64,000 bases of DNA from CBDDKU01 sp965230375 (GCA_965230375.1 CBDDKU010000006.1:1-64000); one strand, 5' to 3'; shown: positions 42,727-51,736, counted from the stretch's first letter. The notes: generated by a model from the sequence alone, not told the origin. Numbers and translations: made by a program.

Positions 42727-43490
42727 ATTTCTGCCAAGTCCACTTTTCTCATCCAGCCTCGGTTTCCGGAAGCTATTTCCACTTCCGACCACTCGCCTTC
42801 GGAGTCGATCAGCTTCACTTTCGTTCCGGCGTGAAGGACAAAAACTTGAGTCGAATTCTTATTTGGCTCACTCCGCACATCCACTTTGTCGGTCGTTATT
42901 ATCGCAGAATGTACTTCCGTCAGGTAAGTCTTAGCATCCTGACCAATGCTGTATGATGCGATCAGCAAAACCATTGTGAACAGTGCCCCCAGGAACAAAG
43001 CACGTTTGTTGTTTTTACCTGAAAATAAGATGAAAGATAGAATAAGTGCGGCTAGCAAAGCAGCCAGCAAAATGGTGATCCATGCCCATCCATTGGAGCC
43101 TATGCCGTATTTGAACTCTTTCCACCAAACATTCAATTTGCTCTCGGGAATAGAATCAATGCGATCTACAATTTGATCATTGGCGATATCCAAATTGTGT
43201 CTCACATCCTCATTACCCGGGTGAAATTTCCTAGCTCGCTCATAGTAGCGAATGGCTTGAGGAATGTCGCCTAACTTGTAGTAGGTATTTCCAATGTTGA
43301 AATTTACATCAAATCCACTAGCCATGCTGTCTGCCAATAGAAACGACTTTAAAGCCGCTTCGTAACTACCTTCTTTGTAGTGCTTGTTGCCAGCTTCAAA
43401 ATTCTCCCGAGCCATAGCCAGATCATCGGCATAGGCAGAGAATGCAGGCATAACCAAACTCAAAAACAATATGATTCGAATCACTTTCAT
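42723..43490 (-). CDS. batE: BatE: TPR and SH3-type protein of the Bat operon
   Basis: 255 residues. Signal peptide (SAYA-DD), then TPR repeats (about 25-105: ENFEAGNKHYKEGSYEAAL, NFNIGNTYYKLGDIPQAIRY). Two membrane helices follow at about 132-155 and 163-180. The C-terminal bacterial SH3 domain is at about 195-255 (AIITTDKVDVRSEPN, GTKVKLIDSEGEWSEV). Bat proteins support growth under oxygen stress in Bacteroides; the molecular role is unknown. It is the last gene of the eight-gene operon, with a 4-base overlap with batD. Confidence 0.88.
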   Translation of the reverse strand: MKVIRIILFLSLVMPAFSAYADDLAMARENFEAGNKHYKEGSYEAALKSFLLADSMASGFDVNFNIGNTYYKLGDIPQAIRYYERARKFHPGNEDVRHNLDIANDQIVDRIDSIPESKLNVWWKEFKYGIGSNGWAWITILLAALLAALILSFILFSGKNNKRALFLGALFTMVLLIASYSIGQDAKTYLTEVHSAIITTDKVDVRSEPNKNSTQVFVLHAGTKVKLIDSEGEWSEVEIASGNRGWMRKVDLAEI

Positions 43491-45259
43491 TTTTGAATGC
43501 TGTTTTCAAGTTTCTCAATGAGCGTAGCCGCCTGGCCGTAAAACTCTTCTTCACTCACACCCGTGACAGGGGCAAACCGGGCCATTTCGCAAGAGTCTAA
43601 GGTGCTATTCAAGGTGTCTACTTCTTCCATTGTTACACCGCGCTCCAAGAGTTCCTTCTCGATGTTATGGCGCGTTAGTTCGCTGCTGTCGATGCTCAAT
43701 CGGTCTGATAGGTAGCCATACAGCGCTTTAAATACTTCCCGATAAAAGTCTTGTGTACGGCCTTCCTTCATTGCCGTGTCAGCGGCCTTCAAACGACGCT
43801 TCGCGAGTTTGCCAGCCCCGCGCATTTTTACAACTCTCAAGTCCTTGTTTCGCTCTTGCTTGCGCTTTCTGGCAAGGAGAAACATCAGTAGAATTAGGAA
43901 TGGAGCACCTAAAAATCCGTAGTGGGCTGAAGAACCAAAAAATGAATTGTTCTTAGCTTTTAGCTTCTTTGGGTTAGTCACGATATATCGTATATCCTTA
44001 CCTGACTGAGTTACTCGATTTCTTGCTCTTTGAACTCCTGTATCTGTAGTTACTTGCCCTTGCTCACCTTTAATTTTAAACTGGAAAGGTCCTGCAGTTT
44101 CGGTGACATACTTTTTCCTGGCTGGATGGAAGTAGGTGAAGTCAAAAGCTGGGATTTCGTATTCACCAGGGTATCGAGGAATAATGAGATATTGGAAATT
44201 ACGTGAACCACGAACACCTGACTCCGTGACCTTTATTCGATCATTTACTTCAGGGTCATAAACTTCAAAGTCTGAAGGAAATTTGATTTTCGGCGCTTCG
44301 ATGAGCGAGAGGTTTCCCAAGCCTGATATGCCAATGTCTAGGTTTATCGCTTCGTTAGCTTGCGTTTCAAATGTGCTGAACTTCACATCGTAGTCAAACT
44401 GGCCTACAGCACCATCGTAAGTGCTTGGAGCGTTACCTGAGTGTGGCAAAATTTCGATAACAGGGCTATTGCTTTTGACGTTGAACTGAGTACCCCTGTT
44501 GAATATAGAGCGATTCACCAATGTCGTTATTTCCACTGGATCGATCTGAATCTTTCCTTTTCGCTGTGGGATCAATATTTGAGTTTGCAAGACGGCTTTC
44601 TTGAAGCGCATTCCATTTATGATCTCATAATTCTGCTCCCAGGCAGCGTCTTTCTCCACTGTTTCGGTCCAAAACCCGTTCAAAGTTGGAAGTTTTGTCT
44701 CTACCACATCTAGGTTGTTGTATCGAGTCAGAAGGACATATTGAAGCACAATTTGCTCTCCGATGTAAGCTTTTCGCTTGCTCAGTTCTATCTTCAGCTG
44801 AATGTTCTCTACGTCCTGAGTCGCTTGCTGGTTCGCTTGCGGTTGCCCTGAATTCGAACTGGTCGATGGAGCTGGTCGTCTTCCTTTAATTACTTCGAGA
44901 ACAATAGGGTCGGTCTTGTACCACTTACCTTCAATCTTTACTTTCCCTGGTTCGATGGTATACTTTCCTTCTTTAACCGGACGAAGTGTGTAGGTCTGGG
45001 TAAGCGTGGATGTCGACTGACCATTATAGTAGCTATAGTTCTGAGAACGGGAAGGCCCAAAGATCAAATTGAAATCTCCCAATGGTGGCGGGGTGATGTC
45101 TCCACGTCCGTTCTCAACTGTGATTCGATAGGAGAATACTTCACCAACTTCCACAGGATTTTTGTCAACAGAAGCGTAGACCCTCGTGTCTTGGGCAACC
45201 CCTTGAACACATAGCAGTGTTAGAATCAAGAATGCGATATGTCTACCAGTCTTTCTCAA
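43487..45259 (-). CDS. batD: BatD: large periplasmic-domain membrane protein of the Bat operon
   Basis: 590 residues. Signal peptide (CVQGVAQ), then beta-sandwich repeats of the BatD (oxygen tolerance) family: ASVDKNPVEVGEVFSYRITV, NYSYYNGQSTSTLTQTYTLRP and a second ELSKRKAYIGEQIVLQYVL. One membrane helix lies at about 450-470 (GAPFLILLMFLLARKRK), then a helical cytoplasmic tail with D-R-L-S-I-D-S-S-E-L-T. Overlaps of 17 and 4 bases with its neighbours. Confidence 0.92.
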   Translation of the reverse strand: MRKTGRHIAFLILTLLCVQGVAQDTRVYASVDKNPVEVGEVFSYRITVENGRGDITPPPLGDFNLIFGPSRSQNYSYYNGQSTSTLTQTYTLRPVKEGKYTIEPGKVKIEGKWYKTDPIVLEVIKGRRPAPSTSSNSGQPQANQQATQDVENIQLKIELSKRKAYIGEQIVLQYVLLTRYNNLDVVETKLPTLNGFWTETVEKDAAWEQNYEIINGMRFKKAVLQTQILIPQRKGKIQIDPVEITTLVNRSIFNRGTQFNVKSNSPVIEILPHSGNAPSTYDGAVGQFDYDVKFSTFETQANEAINLDIGISGLGNLSLIEAPKIKFPSDFEVYDPEVNDRIKVTESGVRGSRNFQYLIIPRYPGEYEIPAFDFTYFHPARKKYVTETAGPFQFKIKGEQGQVTTDTGVQRARNRVTQSGKDIRYIVTNPKKLKAKNNSFFGSSAHYGFLGAPFLILLMFLLARKRKQERNKDLRVVKMRGAGKLAKRRLKAADTAMKEGRTQDFYREVFKALYGYLSDRLSIDSSELTRHNIEKELLERGVTMEEVDTLNSTLDSCEMARFAPVTGVSEEEFYGQAATLIEKLENSIQK

Positions 45260-46028
45260 TCTTAACGCGTTTGGCGGTTTTCTTCTTGTTCAGCTTTTCC
45301 TGAAGTTCTTTTTCCTGCTTTTTGAGTGCTTCCAACAACTGCTCAGCTTCTTCCTTGCTCATTTCGCTTTGTTGTTGCTGTTGCTGTTGCTGCTGTTGCT
45401 CTTGCTGTTGCTCTTGCTCTTGCTCTTGCTCTTGCTGTTGCTCTTGCTCTTGCTGTTGCTGTTGCTCTTGCTCTTGCTCTTGCTGTTGCTGGTCTTGCTG
45501 CTGCTGCTGTTGCTCTTGCTCCTGTTGTTGTTTGAGCCGATTCGCATACGCCAAATTGTACCTTGCTTCTTCATCAGAAGGGTTTTTTCTCAAGGCTTCT
45601 TTGTATGCTTCAATGCTTTTTTCTAGCTCACCGCCTGTCAACTGAGCATTTCCAAGATTATACTGCGAATTGTTTACTTCTTCATCTGATTCAGACTGCT
45701 CACTCGCTTTTTCAAAAGCTGAAGCCGCTTCTTTGGCGAGGGTCTGGGCTTGACTGATATATTGCTGTCGGGCTTGCTCATCTTCTATAGCCTGAGCTTC
45801 TTTGGAGAGTTCAGCTGATTGGCTTTGGTATGCATAGCCTAGATTAAACTGAGCTTCTTTGTATTCGGGGTTCAATTCGAGTGCTTCCTTGTAGGCTTCA
45901 ATAGCTTCCGATGTTTTTCCTTCGGCCATCAGCGAATTACCCTTGTTCGTGTACACTTTTTCATCCTGCCCAAATGAGCTGGTAGAAAACAGTATCAGTC
46001 CTAAAAACACAATCCATCTATACATCAT
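45243..46028 (-). CDS. batC: BatC: TPR protein with long Gln/Glu tract
   Basis: 261 residues. Signal peptide (STSSFG-Q). TPR motifs at about 25-70 and 120-162 (SIEAYKEALRKNPSDEEARY). Residues about 167-220 are almost only Q and E, encoded by CAA-CAG/CAA-GAG hexamers, followed by a charged tail. Q-rich tails are usual in BatC, but the tract length here is set by a microsatellite and so can vary between strains. Overlaps batB by 4 bases and batD by 17. Confidence 0.88.
   Translation of the reverse strand: MMYRWIVFLGLILFSTSSFGQDEKVYTNKGNSLMAEGKTSEAIEAYKEALELNPEYKEAQFNLGYAYQSQSAELSKEAQAIEDEQARQQYISQAQTLAKEAASAFEKASEQSESDEEVNNSQYNLGNAQLTGGELEKSIEAYKEALRKNPSDEEARYNLAYANRLKQQQEQEQQQQQQDQQQQEQEQEQQQQQEQEQQQEQEQEQEQQQEQQQQQQQQQQSEMSKEEAEQLLEALKKQEKELQEKLNKKKTAKRVKIEKDW
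45365..45530 (-). repeat. Hexanucleotide microsatellite (CAACAG/CAAGAG) in batC
   Basis: About 27 imperfect TTGCTG/TTGCTC units on the plus strand. The unit is the same as in the propeller lipoprotein gene at 31858-31980, though the two genes are unrelated. Confidence 0.9.
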
Positions 46029-47176
46029 GATTCAAATAGATTTAATTGTTTGGTCAATACACCTTTTCTTCCTCTCAACAAAAACTCAATTAGCATGAGC
46101 GCCAGGCCAATTGCCAGAAAAACCTGATATCGATCTTCATATTCGGCATAAGATATGGAACCCATTTCGGTTTTGTTGATTTTATTCAACTCATCAAGGA
46201 GAGCTCCTAAACCGACTTCTGCATTGGAGGCTCTAATATAGTTTCCATTTCCAGCTGCCGCGATATCTTCCAGCATTTCCTCATTGAGTTTAGAGACCAC
46301 CACGGTACCGCTGTTGTCTTTTTTAAAACCAACTTTTCTTTTTCCCTGGTACTCGGGGATCGGAGCTCCTTCCGGACTACCCATTCCGATCGTAAAGACC
46401 TTGACACCCTGTTCGGCTGCTGTGCGAGCTGCTTCAAGCGCATCGTCTTCGTGGTTTTCTCCATCTGTGATGATGATCAGCGCCTTTTGAGCAGGTGATT
46501 CAAAATCGAAGCTCTCCAAAGCCAATTCCATTGCCGATCCTATGGCCGTTCCTTGCACCGGAACGATGTCGGTATCAATAGCGCTGAGGAAGAGTTTTCC
46601 AGCCGAATAGTCATTAGTGATCGGAAGCTGGACGAATGCCTGACCGGCAAACACGATTATTCCGACACGATCTCCATGCAGGTTTTCCAGAAGCTTTTCG
46701 ATAGACCTTGTAGCTCTGACCAGCCTATTTGGTTTCAGATCTTCGGCCTTCATACTATTTGAAACATCGAGGGCGAGCATTATCTCGATGCCCGAAATTT
46801 TCGCTTCAGACATTTTTGACCCGAGCTTTGGGTTCATCAATGCCAAGACGAGCATTGCAGCGGCTAGCCTCCACATCATGTACTTGAGCAATGTGTTTGC
46901 TGAAGAGATATCAGGTACGAGATAGGGTAGGAGCGATGCGTCTGAGAATTTCTTTAAACGACTGTTCTTAGACCAAATCCCAAGCAGGAATAGAGCACAG
47001 ATCACAGGACCAATTCCGAGGAGCCAGACCAATTTCGGATGATCCCACTTGAGCCCGGGAATAGCCCCAATAATTACGAAAACGGTAACGGCTACCAAAG
47101 CCCAGATCACAATCTCCACGATGAGACTTGTGAGCAACATGCCACCTAAGTTGTATGTCGATCGCTGCTTTGTCAT
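46025..47176 (-). CDS. batB: BatB: von Willebrand factor A membrane protein
   Basis: 383 residues. N-terminal membrane helices at about 12-38, 48-68 and 100-114 precede a VWA domain (about 130-330) with a complete MIDAS: DVSNS at 137-141, then a T in the VQGTAIGSA loop and D in IITDGENHED. A C-terminal helix (about 352-370) follows. It binds protein partners by metal. The N-terminal extension is longer than that of batA next to it. Four-base overlaps on both sides. Confidence 0.92.
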   Translation of the reverse strand: MTKQRSTYNLGGMLLTSLIVEIVIWALVAVTVFVIIGAIPGLKWDHPKLVWLLGIGPVICALFLLGIWSKNSRLKKFSDASLLPYLVPDISSANTLLKYMMWRLAAAMLVLALMNPKLGSKMSEAKISGIEIMLALDVSNSMKAEDLKPNRLVRATRSIEKLLENLHGDRVGIIVFAGQAFVQLPITNDYSAGKLFLSAIDTDIVPVQGTAIGSAMELALESFDFESPAQKALIIITDGENHEDDALEAARTAAEQGVKVFTIGMGSPEGAPIPEYQGKRKVGFKKDNSGTVVVSKLNEEMLEDIAAAGNGNYIRASNAEVGLGALLDELNKINKTEMGSISYAEYEDRYQVFLAIGLALMLIEFLLRGRKGVLTKQLNLFES

Positions 47177-48249
47177 GGTAGGGTTTGAAATACAAGGGTT
47201 CTCAGTAAAAATTCACAAGACAATATCAATCCACCGATGGCTGCAAACCAGAAGAATTCTTCAGATTTCTGACTGTGCTCTGTAACGCTAATTTTCGTTT
47301 TTTCCAGCCGGTCTATTTCTTGATAAATCGCTTCAAGTGCATCGCCATTTGTAGCTCGGAAATACTTTCCGCCAGTCATGTCGGCTATTTCCTGAAGAGC
47401 TTCTTCATTGATATTGACATCGACGTAGTCGTAGCGATATTTCCCATTGGGGTAGATCTGGGTAGGAGCGAGGGCTTTTCCTCGAGACCCAACTCCAATA
47501 GTGTAGACACGGATATCAAAATTCTGAGCTATTTCAGCTGCCGTCACCGGAGCAATTGATCCCGAATTATTCTCTCCATCTGTGAGAAGTATAACCACTT
47601 TGCTTTTGGCTTCGCTGTCTTTCAAACGGCTCACTGAAGTAGCAAGTCCCATCCCGATGGCGGTTCCACCTTCCACCATACCCGTTCGAACATCCTTGAA
47701 TAGACTTTTCAGAACTTTGTGATCACTTGTTAGTGGACATTGCGTGAAACTTTCTCCTTCGTAAACGACCAATCCGATTCGGTCATTCGGTCTGGATTCG
47801 ATAAAGTCGATAGCCACTTCCTTCGAACTTTCAAGTCGGTTGGGATCGAAGTCTTTTGCCAGCATGGATGCCGAAATATCCATACTGATAATGATGTCAA
47901 TTCCTTCGGTTTCCACGTCTTTCCAACTCAATTGAGATTGAGGGCGAGCAAGGGCTATGATGAATAAGCCCATTGCCGAAATGCGAAAGAGAACCGGAAG
48001 TGAGATTACCCACGGCCAGATTTGAAAACCGGAAGCTCCAAATTGTACAGCTGTGGAAAGCTGAACTGTTGGTTGTCGTTTATCACTCGACCACCATTCG
48101 TACCCCAGCATCAATGGCAGAATGAGTAGCCCCCACAAATACATGGGGTTATTGAATGTAAATTCATCTGTGGCGTAGTAGTAACCTATCGCAGTAATGC
48201 CCATTCCCAGGAGACCCCATATGATGGCGATTAAACTATCTCGACTCAT
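47173..48249 (-). CDS. batA: BatA: von Willebrand factor A membrane protein
   Basis: 358 residues. Helices at about 8-25, 36-50 and 82-102, then VWA (about 117-315) with MIDAS DISAS at 124-128, T in EGGTAIGMG and D in LLTDGENNSG. The C-terminal helix is at about 333-352. Paralogue of batB. It overlaps the DUF4381-like gene by 14 bases. Confidence 0.92.
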   Translation of the reverse strand: MSRDSLIAIIWGLLGMGITAIGYYYATDEFTFNNPMYLWGLLILPLMLGYEWWSSDKRQPTVQLSTAVQFGASGFQIWPWVISLPVLFRISAMGLFIIALARPQSQLSWKDVETEGIDIIISMDISASMLAKDFDPNRLESSKEVAIDFIESRPNDRIGLVVYEGESFTQCPLTSDHKVLKSLFKDVRTGMVEGGTAIGMGLATSVSRLKDSEAKSKVVILLTDGENNSGSIAPVTAAEIAQNFDIRVYTIGVGSRGKALAPTQIYPNGKYRYDYVDVNINEEALQEIADMTGGKYFRATNGDALEAIYQEIDRLEKTKISVTEHSQKSEEFFWFAAIGGLILSCEFLLRTLVFQTLP

Positions 48250-49204
48250 GATCTTGATCTTCGTTTAACTCTGGTTCTTCTTGGGGAATCTGCCCTTCCA
48301 CAAAAGCCAGGGCATCTTTCAGCGCTGACTCGTTTTCAGATATGCTAGGTACTTCTTTTGCGAACTTCACCATATCAGCTCTGAAAAGAATGACACGAAG
48401 GTTCTTCATATCCGTTTCGCTGTAACCCACGTATCGCAGCTGATCCATGGTTTCACGAGAGGTCAACTCATGAGCCTGAACATTGGTCGTAGTCTCGATA
48501 AACTCTCTTAAAATCTCGGTGAGTTTGGTGTGGTATACCTTCGGTTTTTCTTTCTCATAAGCCTTCTCTGAGAGTAGCTTGCGCAAATCTCGAAGCGCTA
48601 TGACATGGGGCGGATCAGCTGGCTTGGGTGCGAAAACCAAATCTTTTTTCTGGTTTCTTCTTCCGAGCCAAACGAATAAGGCGACAACGAGACCTGCTAA
48701 GGCCAAACCACCCAAAATTTCTTTGACGTAGAATCTATCGGCGTAAAACCGGATGTAATCCCAAAGTCCAACTTCTACTGCATAGCCTTCACGGCTGCCG
48801 TAGATTCCTTGTGTCGTATCCACTTCTACCGTAAAGACTTCAATGCGAATTGGTTCAGTAGTCGCCGTATTTTGATTGAGTTGGAATGATAGTCCCGGGA
48901 TTTCATAGCTCCCTGAATCAAATGCTGTTAGGTAGGCTTTTTGTTCAAGTCTGAGTGCTCCGGTTCTAATTGTATCAATAGGTTTTACTTCGATGACTTC
49001 AAGACCGTCTGAAACAGATTCATTTAGATTCGGAAAGCCCAATACATCACTTGGGCTCTGCATCGGCACGGAGAGCGTGAGCTCAATTTGCTCCCCAATC
49101 CTAATTTCGTTCCTGTCAACAAGTGCTTCTGGATTCTGACTGTAACCAATACCCGCAAAAAGGATTCCTGCTAAAATCAGCGATATGTTCAAAAGCTGCT
49201 TCAC
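48236..49204 (-). CDS. BatD-like/DUF4381-like membrane protein of the Bat operon
   Basis: 322 residues. Signal peptide (GIGYSQ), a BatD-like beta-sandwich (about 25-140, ALVDRNEIRIGEQIELTLSV), one membrane helix (about 163-182) and a helical cytoplasmic part (DPPHVIALRDLRKLLSEKAY, HELTSRETMDQL). The pattern is like DUF4381 proteins, which sit between DUF58 and BatA in many operons. Function not known. It overlaps the DUF58 gene by 4 bases. Confidence 0.75.
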   Translation of the reverse strand: MKQLLNISLILAGILFAGIGYSQNPEALVDRNEIRIGEQIELTLSVPMQSPSDVLGFPNLNESVSDGLEVIEVKPIDTIRTGALRLEQKAYLTAFDSGSYEIPGLSFQLNQNTATTEPIRIEVFTVEVDTTQGIYGSREGYAVEVGLWDYIRFYADRFYVKEILGGLALAGLVVALFVWLGRRNQKKDLVFAPKPADPPHVIALRDLRKLLSEKAYEKEKPKVYHTKLTEILREFIETTTNVQAHELTSRETMDQLRYVGYSETDMKNLRVILFRADMVKFAKEVPSISENESALKDALAFVEGQIPQEEPELNEDQDHESR

Positions 49205-50073
49205 GACCGCTTGCTAAAAAGGTTTCTAAGTGGAGTGATATAGGATGTGTGGGTAGCGATTGAAGCTACATCTACACCGGCTTTTTGGCATGCCAACTTC
49301 ATCTCTTCCATTCGCTCCAGGCCCGCTTTCGCATACACTTCTCTATTTCGTTTCGAGTTGGTATTTATCCACTGGGTAACACCTGTTTCGGGGTCAACAA
49401 ACTTCACTCGTCCAATGGCAGGCATTTCCAATTCTCGTTGATCGTATATGTGCAAGGCCACCAAATCGTGCTTACCACTGGCTAGCTTCAACCCGTTGGA
49501 GTAGTCCTTATCCATAAAGTCTGTGATCAAAAAGGCGATGCTTCTTTTTTTGACGACGTTGTTCAAGTATCGAAGCGCTTCGGTAATATTCGTCCCTTTT
49601 TGCTCAGGCTTAAATTCAATAAGCTCTCGGATGATTCGCAGAATGTGAGACTTCCCTTTTTTCGGAGGGATGAATTTTTCCACCTGATCACTGAAAAAGA
49701 TCACGCCAATCTTGTCGTTGTTTTGGATCGCAGAAAAGGCAAGAACAGCGCAGATTTCCGTGATCATATTCTTTTTAAGTTGAGTAGTCGATCCAAAGCT
49801 GTCGCTCGCAGAAACATCCACCACCAACACTACGGTCAGCTCTCTTTCTTCTTCGAATACCTTGATGAAAGGATGTCCAAAACGCGCTGTTACATTCCAG
49901 TCGATGTCACGGACTTCATCACCCATGTTGTATTCACGCACTTCGCTAAAAGCCATACCACGGCCCTTGAAGGCGGAATGGTATTCTCCTGAGAATATCT
50001 GGTTAGACAGCCCCTTGGTTTTCAACTCTATCCGCCTAACCTTTTTTAAAAGTTCTGCAGTATTTGTTGCCAT
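49201..50073 (-). CDS. DUF58-family protein
   Basis: 290 residues. The DUF58 signature at about 35-85 (FSGEYHSAFKGRGMAFSEVR, GDEVRDIDWNVTARFGHPF) is followed by a VWA-like fold (VVLVVDVSASDSFG, IAFLITDFMDKDY). Cytoplasmic, as no helix is present. DUF58 proteins are the standard partner of MoxR ATPases, probably presenting a substrate. It starts 4 bases after moxR ends. Confidence 0.93.
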   Translation of the reverse strand: MATNTAELLKKVRRIELKTKGLSNQIFSGEYHSAFKGRGMAFSEVREYNMGDEVRDIDWNVTARFGHPFIKVFEEERELTVVLVVDVSASDSFGSTTQLKKNMITEICAVLAFSAIQNNDKIGVIFFSDQVEKFIPPKKGKSHILRIIRELIEFKPEQKGTNITEALRYLNNVVKKRSIAFLITDFMDKDYSNGLKLASGKHDLVALHIYDQRELEMPAIGRVKFVDPETGVTQWINTNSKRNREVYAKAGLERMEEMKLACQKAGVDVASIATHTSYITPLRNLFSKRS

Positions 50074-50077
50074 GTTT

Positions 50078-51130
50078 TTAAGGTACTTCTACCGTATTGA
50101 GTACTTGAGCTATTACGTTTTCAACGGTGATGTCTTCAGCTTCAGCTTCGTAAGTGAGACCAATTCTGTGTCTCATGACATCGGGACAAACGGCACGTAC
50201 ATCTTCAGGGATCACGAATCCGCGGTGGTTGATGAAGGCGTAGGTTTTAGCAGCAAGAGCCATACTAATGCTTGCACGAGGGGATGCACCAAAACTGATT
50301 AAGTCTTTGAGTCCTTCCAATCCGTATGCTTCAGGAGTTCGAGTTGCGTATACTAAATCGACAATGTACTTCTCGATTTTCTCATCCATATATACTTCTC
50401 GAACTGTTTTCCGCGCCTGGAGAATACTCTCCGCGCTAGCTACTTTCTTCGTAGTAGGGAAGGCACTTGTTCCTACGTTGTTTCGCAAGATCAAGGCTTC
50501 TTCATTTTTTTTCGGATAGTCCAGAACAACTTTAAGCATAAATCGGTCTACCTGTGCTTCTGGAAGTGGATAGGTCCCTTCTTGTTCTATCGGGTTTTGT
50601 GTTGCTAGAACGAGGAATGGCTTTGGAAGTTGGAAAGTCGTACCGCTGATTGTTACGTGACGCTCTTGCATGGCTTCGAGCAGCGCCGATTGTACTTTGG
50701 CAGGGGCACGGTTTATCTCATCGGCCAAAACGAAGTTCGAAAATATCGGTCCTTGTTTTGGAGTGAATTCTTGTGTTTTGGGGTTGTAGATCATCGTACC
50801 GATAACATCGGCAGGAAGTAGGTCAGGAGTAAACTGAACTCGGCTAAACTCTACGTCAATACATCCCGAAAGGGCTTTAATCGCTAGTGTTTTCGCCAAC
50901 CCAGGAACACCTTCCAAGAGAATGTGTCCATCGGCGAGTAGGGCGATAAGGAGTTTTTCGATCATGGCTGGCTGGCCAATGATCACTTTTTCCATTTCGA
51001 GCTTAATCAGATCCAGAAAGGCGCTTTCGCGCTGAATCTTCTCATTTAAGGCTTTGATATCCACAGTGTTTGTAGGGGCGCTGACGGGCGTTTCTCCCGC
51101 TATTTGGTGGTGCTGTGTTTCTTGGTTCAT
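50078..51130 (-). CDS. moxR: MoxR-family AAA+ ATPase, first gene of the Bat operon
   Basis: 350 residues. Walker A GVPGLAKT at 74-81, Walker B and sensor in NFVLADEINRAPAKVQSALLEAM, ATQNPIEQEGTYPLPEAQVDRF typical of MoxR, and an arginine finger in SFGASPRAS. A chaperone-like ATPase working with DUF58 and VWA proteins. It leads the run MoxR-DUF58-DUF4381-BatA-B-C-D-E, joined by overlaps of 4-17 bases. The 213-base divergent region before it holds a minus-strand terminator hairpin and a paired TTAACA element. Confidence 0.96.
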   Translation of the reverse strand: MNQETQHHQIAGETPVSAPTNTVDIKALNEKIQRESAFLDLIKLEMEKVIIGQPAMIEKLLIALLADGHILLEGVPGLAKTLAIKALSGCIDVEFSRVQFTPDLLPADVIGTMIYNPKTQEFTPKQGPIFSNFVLADEINRAPAKVQSALLEAMQERHVTISGTTFQLPKPFLVLATQNPIEQEGTYPLPEAQVDRFMLKVVLDYPKKNEEALILRNNVGTSAFPTTKKVASAESILQARKTVREVYMDEKIEKYIVDLVYATRTPEAYGLEGLKDLISFGASPRASISMALAAKTYAFINHRGFVIPEDVRAVCPDVMRHRIGLTYEAEAEDITVENVIAQVLNTVEVP

Positions 51131-51179
51131 GTTGCGAATTTAATACTCTGGTTGAATAAAAATTACGGCCTGTTATATC

Positions 51180-51205
51180 AAAAAAAAATCCGTCGCAGAA
51201 CGGAT
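51180..51205 (-). terminator. Intrinsic terminator in the moxR leader
   Basis: On the minus strand ATCCGT-TCTGCG-ACGGAT is followed by nine Ts, about 50 bases before the moxR start codon. No gene on that strand lies upstream that needs terminating, as the next gene (MazG-like) is divergent. It could be an attenuator or the end of a short leader RNA. Confidence 0.6.
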
Positions 51206-51247
51206 ATACAAATTTGCGTCAATCCCTTTGTACTGTGGGTTTCTGGC

Positions 51248-51264
51248 CGTTAAAACTTGTTAAG
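51248..51264 (-). promoter_or_regulatory. Direct-repeat operator in the moxR/MazG divergent region
   Basis: On the moxR strand, CTTAACAAGTTTTAACG: the same 10-base-period TTAACA pair as before degP, 13 of 17 positions identical, in the same orientation relative to the minus-strand gene. It could also act on the divergent MazG-like gene. No clear -7 box was found beside it. Confidence 0.4.
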
Positions 51265-51343
51265 ATTCACTTTGGTTTCTTGTTAATAAATTCCAACCAA
51301 ATGTCTTCATATTACCCCTACATTTAAGTCAAATATCTGAATA

Positions 51344-51736
51344 ATGGAATTGGAGAAAGCGATAGCGTACGTGCGCGATTTTCACGAAGCGTTTGGAATA
51401 GAAAATGCAAAGTCTCAAGTAGGAAGGCTCACTGATGCCGATACACTTTTGCGCTACAAATTGATGCGTGAAGAAAATGAAGAGTATCTGGAAGCTGCCC
51501 AAAACGGGGACTTAGTAGAAGTTGCCGATGCTCTGGGAGACATGCTCTACATCTTGTGTGGAACCATTTTGAAGCATGGCTTGCAAGATAAAATCGTGGA
51601 AGTTTTTGAAGAAATACAGCGTTCAAATATGAGTAAGCTCGACGAAAATGGACAGCCCATTTACCGTGAAGACGGAAAAGTCTTAAAGAGTAACTTGTAC
51701 TTCAAACCAGATATAGCGAAGATTCTTGAAAATTGA
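51344..51736 (+). CDS. MazG-like nucleoside triphosphate pyrophosphohydrolase
   Basis: 130 residues. All-alpha NTP-PPase: metal-binding E-E-N-E-E-Y at about 44-49 and E-V-A-D-A-L-G-D at about 59-66, the E-x2-E ... E-x2-D pattern of the MazG/phosphoribosyl-ATP pyrophosphatase superfamily. Probably hydrolyses a (d)NTP to the monophosphate; house-cleaning role inferred. Overlaps the DUF4442 gene by 11 bases. Confidence 0.8.
   Translation: MELEKAIAYVRDFHEAFGIENAKSQVGRLTDADTLLRYKLMREENEEYLEAAQNGDLVEVADALGDMLYILCGTILKHGLQDKIVEVFEEIQRSNMSKLDENGQPIYREDGKVLKSNLYFKPDIAKILEN

Noticed and set aside
45326..45645. Plus-strand frames of poly-Leu, poly-Cys or Leu/Ala across the batC repeat, and the like at 31864-32091
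   Set aside because: They are antisense readings of the CAA-CAG/CAA-GAG microsatellite and have no coding features of their own.
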